Shown here: positions 1 through 7,767 of the stretch, in pieces | Numbering within the stretch: the first letter of the stretch is position 1 | Layout: every line of letters starts with the position of its first letter | From: Rhodocyclaceae bacterium | GTDB lineage: Bacteria; Pseudomonadota; Gammaproteobacteria; Burkholderiales; Rhodocyclaceae | Reading direction: 5' to 3' | NCBI GenBank assembly: GCA_020445805.1 | Contig: JAGRFX010000001.1 | Span: 1 to 64,000, forward strand | Length of the DNA: 64,000 nt | Position numbers and translations under genes: made by a program | The notes under the pieces: model-generated | Databases searched by the model: none | What the model was told of the DNA's origin: nothing | The model's input: the letters and a program-made list of their open reading frames with translations, nothing else

Positions 1-64
1 GCACGGTGTCGCGCAGCATCTCGATGGTCTCGCCGAGGCCGAAGTCCAGGCTGGGCAGGTTCAT
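1..64 (-). CDS. Acyl-CoA dehydrogenase (isovaleryl-CoA dehydrogenase-like), N-terminal fragment
   Basis: Only the first 21 codons are present; the gene runs off the left edge. The visible peptide begins MNLPSLDFGLGETIEML, which resembles the N-terminus of bacterial isovaleryl-CoA dehydrogenases. A GAGGAG ribosome site lies about eight bases before the ATG. If the call is right, the enzyme oxidises isovaleryl-CoA in leucine breakdown. That would fit an amine locus, because isoamylamine oxidation yields isovaleraldehyde and then isovalerate. The fragment is too short to exclude another acyl-CoA dehydrogenase. Confidence 0.6.
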   Translation of the reverse strand, partial: MNLPSLDFGLGETIEMLRDTV

Positions 65-321
65 GGGTGAGGTCTCCTCGTTCCTGTGGTCGTCATGGGC
101 TCGGCGTGTGCCGCATTCCCGATGGCCTGCATCCTAGGCGGGGTGGCGCTGCAATTGGCGCCGACATGGTTGCAAAAACTGCCAAATTGAATTGCTCTGT
201 CTGGCGCGGCGCATCGACCCGGTGGACTGGAAAAAGCTGCCGAACCCGCTGAGGTACGGCAGCTTCCTGGCCGATGGCGTTGGTCCACGGCCGCGCGGCA
301 CCGCGCAAATCCGGCCAGCGC
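65..321. other. Non-coding gap between acyl-CoA dehydrogenase and aldehyde dehydrogenase genes
   Basis: No convincing gene is seen. The right half holds the aldehyde dehydrogenase terminator (229-265). The left half is locally AT-richer around 170-195 and probably holds the promoter of the leftward acyl-CoA dehydrogenase gene, but no confident -10/-35 pair was found. Confidence 0.5.
229..265 (-). terminator. Rho-independent terminator of the aldehyde dehydrogenase gene
   Basis: The arms at 234-242 and 257-265 (AAGCTGCCG / CGGCAGCTT) form a perfect 9-bp stem with a 14-base loop. Read on the minus strand, the stem runs into a T-rich stretch (CTTTTTCC). It lies about 57 bases after the aldehyde dehydrogenase stop codon. 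Confidence 0.7.
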
Positions 322-1827
322 CTACAGGGCCATGATCACCGACTTGGATTCGGTGTAGAGGTCGATGACCGCGCGGCCCATCTCGCGGCCGAAGCCGGAC
401 TGCTTGAATCCGCCGAAGGGCATGGCGCTGTCGAGGAGGTTGTGGCAATTGACCCAGACCGTGCCGGCCCGCAGCCTCGGGATCAGGCGATGCACGCGGC
501 TGAGGTCGTTGGACCAGACCGAGGCCGCCAGGCCGTAGGGGCTGTCGTTGGCGCGGCGGGCGACCTCGTCGATGTCGTCGTAGGGCATGGCCACCACCAC
601 CGGGCCGAAGATCTCTTCGCGGACGATGGACATGTCGTCGCGGGCGTCGGTGAAGACCGTGGGGCGCACGAAGTAGCCCGGACCCGCCACAGGTTCGCCG
701 CCGGACGCCGCCCGCGCGCCTTGCGCGAGGCCGGCCTCGATATAGCCGCTGACGCGATCGCGCTGGGTGCGCGAGACCAGCGGACCCATCTGGGTGGCGG
801 GGTCGAGCCCCGGTCCGAGGGTCATGGCGCTGGCGATGCCGCTCAGGTGCGCCACCACGGGCTCGAAGATCCGCTTGTGCACGTAGAGGCGCGAACCGGC
901 GCAGCAGATCTGTCCCTGGTTGAAGAAGATGGCCTGGGCTGCACCCGCCGCGGCGACGGCCGGGTCGGCGTCATCGAGGACGATGACCGGGCTCTTGCCC
1001 CCGAGCTCGAGCGACACCCGGCTCATGTTGTCGAGGGCAGCCTTGCCGACCCGCTTGCCGATCTCGGTGGAGCCGGTGAACGCGATCTTGTCCACGCCGG
1101 GGTGGGACGCCAGGGCCGCGCCGGCCGTATGGCCGTGCCCGGTGACCACGTTCAGCACCCCGGCCGGATAGCCCGCATCGGCCAGCAGCTCGGCGAACCG
1201 GAGTGCGGTAAGCGGCGTCTCCTCGGCCGGTTTGAGCACCACGGTGCAGCCGGTGGCAAGGGCCGGGGCGACCTTCCAGGCCACCATCAGCAGCGGGAAG
1301 TTCCAGGGGATGATCGCGCCCACCACGCCGACCGCCTCGCGCCGGGTGAAGCCGAAGAACTCGCGCTCGCGCACCAGGGGCATCGACAGCTCCTGGGTCG
1401 TGCCGTCGATCTTGGTGGCCCAGCCCGCCATGTAGCGCAGGAAATCCACCACCAGCGCCAGGTCCACGTGGCGGGCGACGGTGACGGGCTTGCCGTTGTC
1501 GAGGGCCTCGAGTTCGGCGAGTTCATCGGCATGGCCCTCGACGAGATCGGCCAGGCGCAGCAGCAGGCGCTCGCGATCCACCGGCCGCATGCGCGGCCAG
1601 TCGCCGGATTCGAAGGCTGTCCGTGCCGCAGCGACGGCGCGATCGATGTCGCCGGCGTCGCCGGCCGGGACGCGGGCGAAGCGCTCGCCCGTGGCGGGGT
1701 CAGTGACGTCCAGGGTCTGGCCGTCCAGGGCCTCGACCCAGGTGCCGCCGATCGGCATACGCCGGGCGCGCTCCAGAAATGCCCTGCTGGCCGCACTGAT
1801 GTCGATGGTGCCGACTGCCTTGTTCAT
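322..1827 (-). CDS. NAD(P)-dependent aldehyde dehydrogenase
   Basis: The 501-residue product is a full-length class I-type aldehyde dehydrogenase, close in style to the phenylacetaldehyde/betaine-aldehyde group. The Rossmann segment IIPWNFPLLMVAWK, the FTGSTEIGK loop, the general base Glu in ELGGKSP (about residue 274) and the catalytic Cys in NQGQICCAGSR (about 308) are all present. The C-terminal EEIFGPV and GGFKQSGFGREMG blocks are intact. It lies just downstream of the AraC regulator of the amine dehydrogenase locus, and it shares an upstream 23-bp element with qhpA. I infer that it oxidises the aldehyde released by QHNDH to the carboxylic acid in the cytoplasm. The exact chain-length preference cannot be read from the sequence. 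Confidence 0.9.
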   Translation of the reverse strand: MNKAVGTIDISAASRAFLERARRMPIGGTWVEALDGQTLDVTDPATGERFARVPAGDAGDIDRAVAAARTAFESGDWPRMRPVDRERLLLRLADLVEGHADELAELEALDNGKPVTVARHVDLALVVDFLRYMAGWATKIDGTTQELSMPLVREREFFGFTRREAVGVVGAIIPWNFPLLMVAWKVAPALATGCTVVLKPAEETPLTALRFAELLADAGYPAGVLNVVTGHGHTAGAALASHPGVDKIAFTGSTEIGKRVGKAALDNMSRVSLELGGKSPVIVLDDADPAVAAAGAAQAIFFNQGQICCAGSRLYVHKRIFEPVVAHLSGIASAMTLGPGLDPATQMGPLVSRTQRDRVSGYIEAGLAQGARAASGGEPVAGPGYFVRPTVFTDARDDMSIVREEIFGPVVVAMPYDDIDEVARRANDSPYGLAASVWSNDLSRVHRLIPRLRAGTVWVNCHNLLDSAMPFGGFKQSGFGREMGRAVIDLYTESKSVIMAL

Positions 1828-2111
1828 GTCTCTCTCTCATTCGATGGTTGGATGCGCTGCAAACTCGCTGACGGGCCTCGCGGGGCCGGGGTTGGCGAAC
1901 TCGCACGGACCGGGGGCGCCGCGACACTTGGGGGCGGCGACCGGCGGGCGCATGGTGGGTCAGGACCGGCGAGGGGCGGTATCCGAGATCGGCAAGCGCT
2001 GGCGGGCGTCGGTCCGGTGCGGGACGGGGCGGGGCGCCCGGTGGCGCCACGGCCCGGAAACGGGCGGTTCGGCCGATGCGCGGCGGGGCAGGGGCATGGC
2101 GGGGTGCCTCC

Positions 2112-2134
2112 ACGGATTGCCGGTTTCGGCTAAC
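2112..2134 (+). promoter_or_regulatory. Candidate QhpR operator, copy 1 (upstream of the aldehyde dehydrogenase gene)
   Basis: This 23-bp element matches 11504-11526 at 20 of 23 positions, in the same strand orientation. The shared core reads ACGG-TTGCCG-TTTCGG-TAAC with one variable base at each dash. The second copy lies upstream of qhpA. Two related genes sharing such a site suggests a common regulator, most simply QhpR, the AraC-family activator encoded next door. The site is about 285 bases upstream of the aldehyde dehydrogenase start. Direct binding is inferred. Confidence 0.55.
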
Positions 2135-2349
2135 CCCGCCGCCGCGCTTCCCCTAGCATCGATCTCAGCCGGTGGCCCGGAAGGTCATCGCGGCCGGCGG
2201 CAGGACAGGCGAAGCCCGGAGGACGGCATGTCGGACAGAGGTGGCGGGTACAGGATGCAGCGGCTGGCGGGCAACAGGTCCGTCGCCGCGCCCTGTCGCC
2301 GCGCGATGCGCACGCGTGGCGCTGGGGTCCTGCCGCCGGCGCCGCCGGG

Positions 2350-2373
2350 CCGCGGTCGCCTGGGCGACCGCGG
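2350..2373 (-). terminator. Hairpin after qhpR
   Basis: A perfect 10-bp inverted repeat (CCGCGGTCGC / GCGACCGCGG, loop CTGG) lies eight bases beyond the qhpR stop codon. No T tract follows it, so it may act as a weak terminator or an mRNA-stabilising stem. Confidence 0.45.
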
Positions 2374-2380
2374 ACACGCC

Positions 2381-3361
2381 CTAATGCAGCTTCTTGAGGG
2401 TGGCCGAGGGCAGCTCGCCGAACATCCGCGCGTAGTCGGTGGCGAAGTGGGAGAGGTGGAAGAAGCCCCAGCGGGCGGCCACGTCGCCGACCGTGGTGAC
2501 GGCCGCGTCGGCGCGCTTCAGCTCCCGGCGGACGGAGTTCAGGCGCATGGCGCGGAGGAACTGCACCGGGGTGAGCCCGAAGACGTCCTGAAAGCTGTAT
2601 TGCAGCGTGCGCCGCGACACCCGCAGGCGGATGCACAGGTCGGCGACCGTGACGGGCTCGTCGATGTGGCTGAAGAGATAGCTGCGGGCCCGCTCCACGA
2701 CCAGCTGGCGGGTGTTGAACGAGGGCGGTGCCTGGGGCGGCTCGGCCAGTGGGCTGACGGCCTCGAAGAGGGCCGCCAGGATGCCCTGCTCGATGCCGTT
2801 GGTGATCTGGCTGTGGCGCAGCACGTCGGGGGTCGCGCGCAGGCTCAATACGGTACCGATCAGCGTGCGCAGGGCTTGCGCCTGGGCGGGCCTGGCCCGC
2901 ACATGGGCCCGTCCCCGCAGCTCGGCCGCCAGGTCCCGGTGTTCCACCAGCAGGGCGTACTCGCCGAGCGCCTCCGCATCGGCGGAACAGGCCACGTAGT
3001 CCACCTCGGCCGGGGTGCGGAAGTCGAACGCGTCGCTCGGTCCCAGGTTGATCACCGAGTCGAGGTCGAATCGCTCGCCGGCCAGCCATCCGCTGCCACT
3101 GATGCTGACCGGGATGGCGAAGGTGCGCGTTCCGGCACACGACTGCCCGGTCTGGTGGACCGAGCGGTTGAGGGATTCCCGGAAGACGTGAACGCGCTTG
3201 AGGCGGCACTCCTCGAAGGCGCCGACGAAGCTGCCCGTGCCGAGCTGATCGTAGGTCTGGTTCCAGTTGCTGAGGCAGGCCGCATGTTCGTCCACGTCGT
3301 GGGTGCTGACGCTGCGGAACGGGTTCGAAGGCTCGGTGGCGGTTGCGGCCGGGGAATTCAT
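2381..3361 (-). CDS. qhpR: AraC-family transcriptional activator of the amine dehydrogenase locus
   Basis: The protein is 326 residues from the ATG at 3361, which has GGGAG six bases upstream; a GTG five codons earlier would give 331. The C-terminal third is a typical AraC double helix-turn-helix, visible as VTVADLCIRLRVSRRTLQYSF followed by LTPVQFLRAMRLNSVRREL and WGFFHLSHFATDYARMFGE. The N-terminal part is a cupin-like sensing region of the EutR/FeaR style. In known QHNDH operons an AraC protein, QhpR, is needed for amine-induced expression. Its position between the aldehyde dehydrogenase gene and divergent qhpF supports this identity. The inducer is presumably a primary amine or its aldehyde. 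Confidence 0.8.
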   Translation of the reverse strand: MNSPAATATEPSNPFRSVSTHDVDEHAACLSNWNQTYDQLGTGSFVGAFEECRLKRVHVFRESLNRSVHQTGQSCAGTRTFAIPVSISGSGWLAGERFDLDSVINLGPSDAFDFRTPAEVDYVACSADAEALGEYALLVEHRDLAAELRGRAHVRARPAQAQALRTLIGTVLSLRATPDVLRHSQITNGIEQGILAALFEAVSPLAEPPQAPPSFNTRQLVVERARSYLFSHIDEPVTVADLCIRLRVSRRTLQYSFQDVFGLTPVQFLRAMRLNSVRRELKRADAAVTTVGDVAARWGFFHLSHFATDYARMFGELPSATLKKLH

Positions 3362-3681
3362 GGCCGGCTCCCGCACGGCAGGAACAGGGGATGTGCGATC
3401 TCGAACATGTCTGCCAGTCTCTCCAGGGTCATGGAAGCTATCGGTATCGCCGTCCGGGGCAGCGCGCTGTCCGGGGCGGTTGCGCGCGCGGCGCCGAGCG
3501 GTGGCCGCTGCCGGGTCGGTGCCCAGGCTTTTCTTTCCAGCTTAGCAAGCGCAGCGAACAAATCATGCCGAAAGGGTTGCAATAGCTGCCAGGCGGCCGA
3601 CGCCCTGCCTGCGCCCGGCGGGGCAGGGCACGGGCACGTCCCGCGTCGCAGTGCGCCTGGCATCGCACCGGAGCTGCGGTC
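3362..3681. promoter_or_regulatory. Divergent promoter region between qhpR and qhpF
   Basis: This 320-base region separates two divergently transcribed genes and must hold both promoters. An AT-richer patch lies around 3525-3590. On the minus strand the segment near 3560-3585 contains ATTGC and CTTTCGGC, a loose echo of the 2112-2134 element, but the spacing differs and I do not count it as a copy. Confidence 0.4.
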
Positions 3682-5418
3682 GTGCTGACATTCGACAGGC
3701 TCGCCGGCCTGGTCCACTCGGATCGTCCGGAGGCACTGCGCAGGGGATTCGGCTGGCTGTACGGCTTCGTACGCCCGCAGCGGCGCGCCATCGGGGGTCT
3801 GATGGGGCTGTCGCTGCTGGCCTCGGCGCTGGTGCTGCTGCAGCCCTGGCTGACCAAGATGCTGATCGACGACGGGCTGCTCGCACGCGACTACCCCATG
3901 CTGGTGGTCGTGGCGGTGGGGATGATCGGTGTCGGCATCGCTGGCACGGCGCTCGCCGGCTACAACCGCCAGCGCCATACGCGCCTTTCCGGGACCATCC
4001 TGTTCGCCTTGCGCAGCGACCTGTACGCCCACCTGCAGACCCTGTCCCCGGCCTATTTCGGCGGCCAGCGCATGGGCGACCTGCTGGCGCGCATCGACGG
4101 CGATGTGGCGGAGATCCAGCGCTTCGCCGTCGACAGCCTGTTCGCGGCCCTCAGCAGCGTGATCGGCCTGGTCGGCGCCATCGCCCTGATGGTGAGCCTG
4201 TCGTGGCAGCTGTCGCTGCTGGTTCTGCTGCTGATTCCGCTCGAGACGGCCTGGCTGCGGTGGATGCGACGCAAGGTCGAAGGGCGCGTGCGCACGGTGC
4301 GCGAGCGCAGCGCCGACCTGTCGAGTTTCTTCGTCGAGACCCTGCCGGCCATGAAGTTCATCCAGGCCTCGGGACAGGAGGCGCGCGAGCGCGCGCGGCT
4401 GGACGCCCTCGGATCGCGCTACCTGGACGACCTGCTGCACCTCCAGCGCACCGAATTCTTCAGTCAGGCGATTCCCGGCACGCTGACCTCGCTGACCCGC
4501 GCCGTGGCCTTCCTGATCGGTGGCTGGTGGGTCATCGGGGGGCAGTGGCAGCTCGGGGCGCTGATTGCCTTCTCGACCTACCTGGGCATGGCCACCGGCC
4601 CGGTCAATAGCCTGCTCGGGCTCTACGTGGCGATCCAGCGCATGAGCGTCAGCCTGCAGCGGGTCAGCGAGCTGCGCGAAGCGCCGGCCGAGGTGGTCGA
4701 TGCCGGCACCGCGCCGCTGCCGCGTCCGCTGCGCGGAGAGATCACCTTTCACGACGTGGCGTTCCGACACGCGGGGCGCGCGGAGACGGTGCTCGACGGC
4801 CTCGATCTGCGGCTGCCGGCGGGCAGCAAGGTGGCCCTGAGCGGGGCCTCGGGCGTCGGCAAATCGACCCTGATCGATCTGCTGCTGCGGCACTTCGAGC
4901 CCCAGCGCGGGGAGATCCGGCTCGACGGCGTGGATATCCGGACCTTGCCGCTTGGCGACCTGCGCCGGGTGGTCGCGGTGGTCAGCCAGGACATCGTGCT
5001 GTTTCGCGGCACCCTGGCCGACAACATCCGCTACGCGATGCCGGGCGCCAGCGATGCGGCGGTCCGCGAGGCCTGCACGCGTGCCCGCCTCGACGACCTG
5101 GTGGCCGCGCTGCCGGCGGGCCTCGACACGCCCCTCGGCGAGCGCGGACAGCAGCTCTCGGGCGGCCAGCGGCAGCGTATCGCGATTGCCCGCGCCCTGC
5201 TGCAGTCACCCTGCATTCTGGTGCTCGACGAAGCCACCTCGGCCGTGGATGAGGCGACGGAAGCGCAGGTCATCGCGGCCGTCGACGCGCTCTTCGCGGA
5301 CCGCACCCGCCTGCTGATCAGTCACCGGCCGGCGACCCTGGCCGGCTGCGAGCGCTTCCTCAGCCTGGCCGGCGGCAGGGTGACGGTCCGGTCGGCGGCG
5401 CCGCAGGTGGCGGCATGA
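3682..5418 (+). CDS. qhpF: ABC transporter, fused membrane and ATPase domains (QHNDH biogenesis exporter)
   Basis: The 578-residue protein has an N-terminal six-helix exporter domain (about residues 35-320) and a C-terminal nucleotide-binding domain. The Walker A GASGVGKST is near 390, the signature LSGGQRQR near 492, the Walker B ILVLDEATSAVDE near 512 and the H-loop LISHRP near 548. The start is GTG at 3682 with GGAG eight bases upstream. In QHNDH systems QhpF is required for biogenesis and is thought to move the crosslinked gamma subunit to the periplasm, since that subunit has no Sec signal. The stop codon overlaps qhpE by four bases (ATGA), so the two are co-translated. Confidence 0.85.
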   Translation: MLTFDRLAGLVHSDRPEALRRGFGWLYGFVRPQRRAIGGLMGLSLLASALVLLQPWLTKMLIDDGLLARDYPMLVVVAVGMIGVGIAGTALAGYNRQRHTRLSGTILFALRSDLYAHLQTLSPAYFGGQRMGDLLARIDGDVAEIQRFAVDSLFAALSSVIGLVGAIALMVSLSWQLSLLVLLLIPLETAWLRWMRRKVEGRVRTVRERSADLSSFFVETLPAMKFIQASGQEARERARLDALGSRYLDDLLHLQRTEFFSQAIPGTLTSLTRAVAFLIGGWWVIGGQWQLGALIAFSTYLGMATGPVNSLLGLYVAIQRMSVSLQRVSELREAPAEVVDAGTAPLPRPLRGEITFHDVAFRHAGRAETVLDGLDLRLPAGSKVALSGASGVGKSTLIDLLLRHFEPQRGEIRLDGVDIRTLPLGDLRRVVAVVSQDIVLFRGTLADNIRYAMPGASDAAVREACTRARLDDLVAALPAGLDTPLGERGQQLSGGQRQRIAIARALLQSPCILVLDEATSAVDEATEAQVIAAVDALFADRTRLLISHRPATLAGCERFLSLAGGRVTVRSAAPQVAA

Positions 5419-6095
5419 CACAGACGCCGGTCCGCATCGGCATCGTGGACAGCGGCTGTCCGCCCGGCGCCGCCCCGGTGCGTGCCAGCGCGGCCTTCGC
5501 CGTCGAGGGCGGCACGCTCCGGCAGGTGCCGGCCGTGCCGGACCAGCTGGGGCACGGCAGCCGCGTACTGGCGATCATCGCCGCGGCCAGCCCGCAGGCC
5601 GAGTTCTGCGTGGCCCAGGTGTTCCGCGAGCGGCCCGCGACCACGCCGGAGCAGGTGGCCGTCGCCATCGACTGGCTGGTGGCGCAGGAGGTGGCGCTGA
5701 TCAACCTGAGCCTCGGCCTGCGGGCACCCCGCGAGGTGCTGGCCGGGGCCTGCCGGCGCGCGATCGAGGCAGGCGTCATCGTGTGCGCCGCAGCCGCTGC
5801 GCAGGGTGACGCGGTGTTCCCGGCGGCTTTTCCGGGGGTGCTGCGCATGACCGGCGACGCCCGATGTGGCCCGGGGGAGATTGCCGCGCTCGCAGGGGCG
5901 ACCGCGGATTACGGCGGCCACGTCCGGCCACCGGACGGGTCGCTGGCGGGGAGCGGCGCCAGCATGGGCTGTGCCCACATGAGCGGCCATGTCGCGCGCT
6001 ATCTGGCCGGGGGCGGCGCGCGCACGCCCGCGGCGCTGCGGCGCTGGCTGGATGGCGTGGCGCGTTATCACGGCGCCGAGCGGCGCAGGGGGTAA
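5415..6095 (+). CDS. qhpE: Subtilisin-like protease of QHNDH gamma-subunit maturation
   Basis: The 226-residue protein is a compact S8-type serine protease without signal peptide or propeptide. The triad is readable as Asp12 (IGIVDSG), His47 (LGHGSRV) and Ser183 (GASMGCAHMSG). In known systems QhpE removes the 28-residue leader from crosslinked QhpC in the cytoplasm. The oxyanion-hole Asn expected after the VxAAAGN-type strand is not visible; the sequence there is VIVCAAAAAQGD. It overlaps qhpF by four bases and is followed by qhpG after seven bases. Confidence 0.85.
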   Translation: MTQTPVRIGIVDSGCPPGAAPVRASAAFAVEGGTLRQVPAVPDQLGHGSRVLAIIAAASPQAEFCVAQVFRERPATTPEQVAVAIDWLVAQEVALINLSLGLRAPREVLAGACRRAIEAGVIVCAAAAAQGDAVFPAAFPGVLRMTGDARCGPGEIAALAGATADYGGHVRPPDGSLAGSGASMGCAHMSGHVARYLAGGGARTPAALRRWLDGVARYHGAERRRG

Positions 6096-6102
6096 GGGCG
6101 AG

Positions 6103-7428
6103 ATGGCAAGAATCGTGATTCTCGGGGGGGGTCCGGCCGGCGCCGCCGTGGCGCTCGGCCTGGCGCGCCAGGGCGAGTCGCCGCTGGTGATCGCTTCGCC
6201 CCGCCGCTTCGCCGCGGTCGAGGGGGTCTCCGGTCGGGTGGTGGAGGGCCTGCGCAGTGCCGGCTTCGCGCGTGCCCTTCAGGTCCTGGAGCCGGATTCG
6301 CCGCGCCGCGTGCTGTGGAATGGGGTGCGCTCGGAGGCCAATACCGAGCGGCTGATCGATCGCCAGCGCTTCGACCTGGCGCTGCTGGACGATCTCGAGC
6401 AGCAGGGGGTCGAGGTGTGGCGGGGTCGGGTACTGGCGCTCGGGCGGGCGGGGCCAGGGTTTCGCCTGACGGTCGAACGGGACGGCGGGGCGCGGGCGCT
6501 GGCGGCGGATTTCGTCGTCGAGGCGCGGGGCCGGGCGGCGCCGGCCCAGGGCCTGCCGCGGCTGCGCGGCGCCGAGACCGTGTCGATCCTGCAGACCTGG
6601 CAGGGGCCGGCCGGCGAGGCCCAGTCGGCCGTCCAGAGCTGCGCCGACGGCTGGGCCTGGATGGGGCGGCTGCCGGACGGGCGCCGCTTCCTGCAACTGA
6701 CGCTCGACGCGGCGAACGCGCAGCTGCCACCCAGGAAGGCGCTGGGGGCCTTCTGCCGGTCCCGCTTCGAGGCCCTCGAGATCGCACCAGCGTTCGTCGC
6801 CGGCGCCCGGCCCGTCGGCAGTCCCTACGCCCGGGCCAGCACGCCCATCCTCAGCGAGGTGGTGGCGGGCGAGGGCATGCTGCGCGTCGGCGACGCCGCG
6901 ATGGCCGTGGATCCGCTCTCCGGCAACGGCATCTTCCAGGCCCTGTCCTCGGCGCTGCAGGCGCCGGCAGTGATCGCCACGCTCCTCCACGATCCGGCCC
7001 GGGCCGAACTGGCGCGGCAGTTCCATCAGGAGCGGGTGGGCGGCCTGTTCCATCGCTTCGCGCGCATCGGACGCGACTTCTACGCCCAGGAGTCACGCTG
7101 GGCCGAGGAACCCTTCTGGGCCCCTCGACGGCGCTGGCCCGACGCGGCGCCGGCCCATGGAGCGGTTACGCCCGACCAGGTGCACATCGTGAAGCGGCCG
7201 GTGGTCGAGCACGACCGTATCGTCGAGCACGAAGTGGTCGTGACGCCCGAGCAGCCGCTCGGCGTCTGGCACCTGGATGGGCTGGCACTGGCGCCGCTCC
7301 TGCGGGCGGCACGGGGGCGGCCGGAGGCGGGGGGTGCTGAGGCGGCGATGACGGCCGCGCTCGGAGGCCAGACGGAACGCGCGGTCCGCATCGCATCGTG
7401 GATGCGTGCCCAGCACTGGATCGCGTAG
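6103..7428 (+). CDS. qhpG: Flavin-dependent monooxygenase for tryptophylquinone biogenesis
   Basis: The start is the ATG at 6103, preceded by GGGGGTAAGG and only seven bases after qhpE; 441 residues. The N-terminus MARIVILGGGPAGAAVALGLA is a Rossmann FAD-binding motif. GDAAMAVDPLSGNGIF near residues 262-277 is the second FAD motif of the p-hydroxybenzoate hydroxylase/tryptophan-halogenase-like group. QhpG is known to hydroxylate the Trp residue in QhpC that becomes cysteine tryptophylquinone. Gene order qhpF-qhpE-qhpG supports the assignment. A cytoplasmic enzyme is expected, as no signal peptide is seen. Confidence 0.85.
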   Translation: MARIVILGGGPAGAAVALGLARQGESPLVIASPRRFAAVEGVSGRVVEGLRSAGFARALQVLEPDSPRRVLWNGVRSEANTERLIDRQRFDLALLDDLEQQGVEVWRGRVLALGRAGPGFRLTVERDGGARALAADFVVEARGRAAPAQGLPRLRGAETVSILQTWQGPAGEAQSAVQSCADGWAWMGRLPDGRRFLQLTLDAANAQLPPRKALGAFCRSRFEALEIAPAFVAGARPVGSPYARASTPILSEVVAGEGMLRVGDAAMAVDPLSGNGIFQALSSALQAPAVIATLLHDPARAELARQFHQERVGGLFHRFARIGRDFYAQESRWAEEPFWAPRRRWPDAAPAHGAVTPDQVHIVKRPVVEHDRIVEHEVVVTPEQPLGVWHLDGLALAPLLRAARGRPEAGGAEAAMTAALGGQTERAVRIASWMRAQHWIA

Positions 7429-7767
7429 GTCCCGCCGGCTGCGTCGCAGCCGGGTGGCCGATGGACTGCCGGGGTCGAGGCGGTGATCCGCCGTCAGACC
7501 CATGCGGCGCAATGCAAAATTGTGTAATATGTTGCTTCGCAGCAAGGCCCGTCCGTGCCCGCCCATCGCCGCCATCAGATGGAGCGGGGGCCACGATGAC
7601 GCGCGGCTGCCGGCATGCGGGTGGGCAGGGTGAACGCTTCCCGGTCGCGGGCCGGCTGCGCGCGTTGGGCCACCCCCGATGGATGTGCCGGACGGCGATG
7701 CGGGCGTGAATGGCAGCATGCGTTGGGGACGACTGGCCAACGCCAACGTGGAGTCGATCCGGACGTG
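7429..7767. other. Intergenic region before the hybrid kinase
   Basis: About 340 bases without a supported gene. An AT-rich island at 7510-7535 contains TAATAT (7525-7530), a plausible -10 element, followed by a small stem TTGCT/AGCAA (7532-7545). A promoter for the kinase is likely here; no clear -35 was identified. Confidence 0.4.

Larger units (their letters stand above)
1828..2380. other. Intergenic region between aldehyde dehydrogenase and qhpR
   Basis: This 550-base stretch has no supported gene on either strand; the open frames here are GC-driven. It contains the conserved element at 2112-2134 and the hairpin at 2350-2373. The aldehyde dehydrogenase promoter is expected here. Confidence 0.5.

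Noticed and set aside
170..185. Sigma-54-like promoter on the minus strand (TTGGCAG...TTGCAA)
   Set aside because: The GG and GC doublets are separated by 8 bases; sigma-54 promoters need 10.
274..2133. Long rightward open frame opposite the aldehyde dehydrogenase gene
   Set aside because: It is an antisense frame kept open by high G+C third positions. It shows no domain, and the leftward frame is a complete aldehyde dehydrogenase.
3555..3590. Possible third copy of the 23-bp element in the qhpR/qhpF gap (minus strand)
   Set aside because: Only ATTGC and TTTCGGC are shared and their spacing is different, so the match could be chance.
1481..3688. 735-codon rightward frame across aldehyde dehydrogenase, gap and qhpR
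   Set aside because: It spans two real leftward genes in antisense, is rich in Arg/Ala/Gly, and matches no family.
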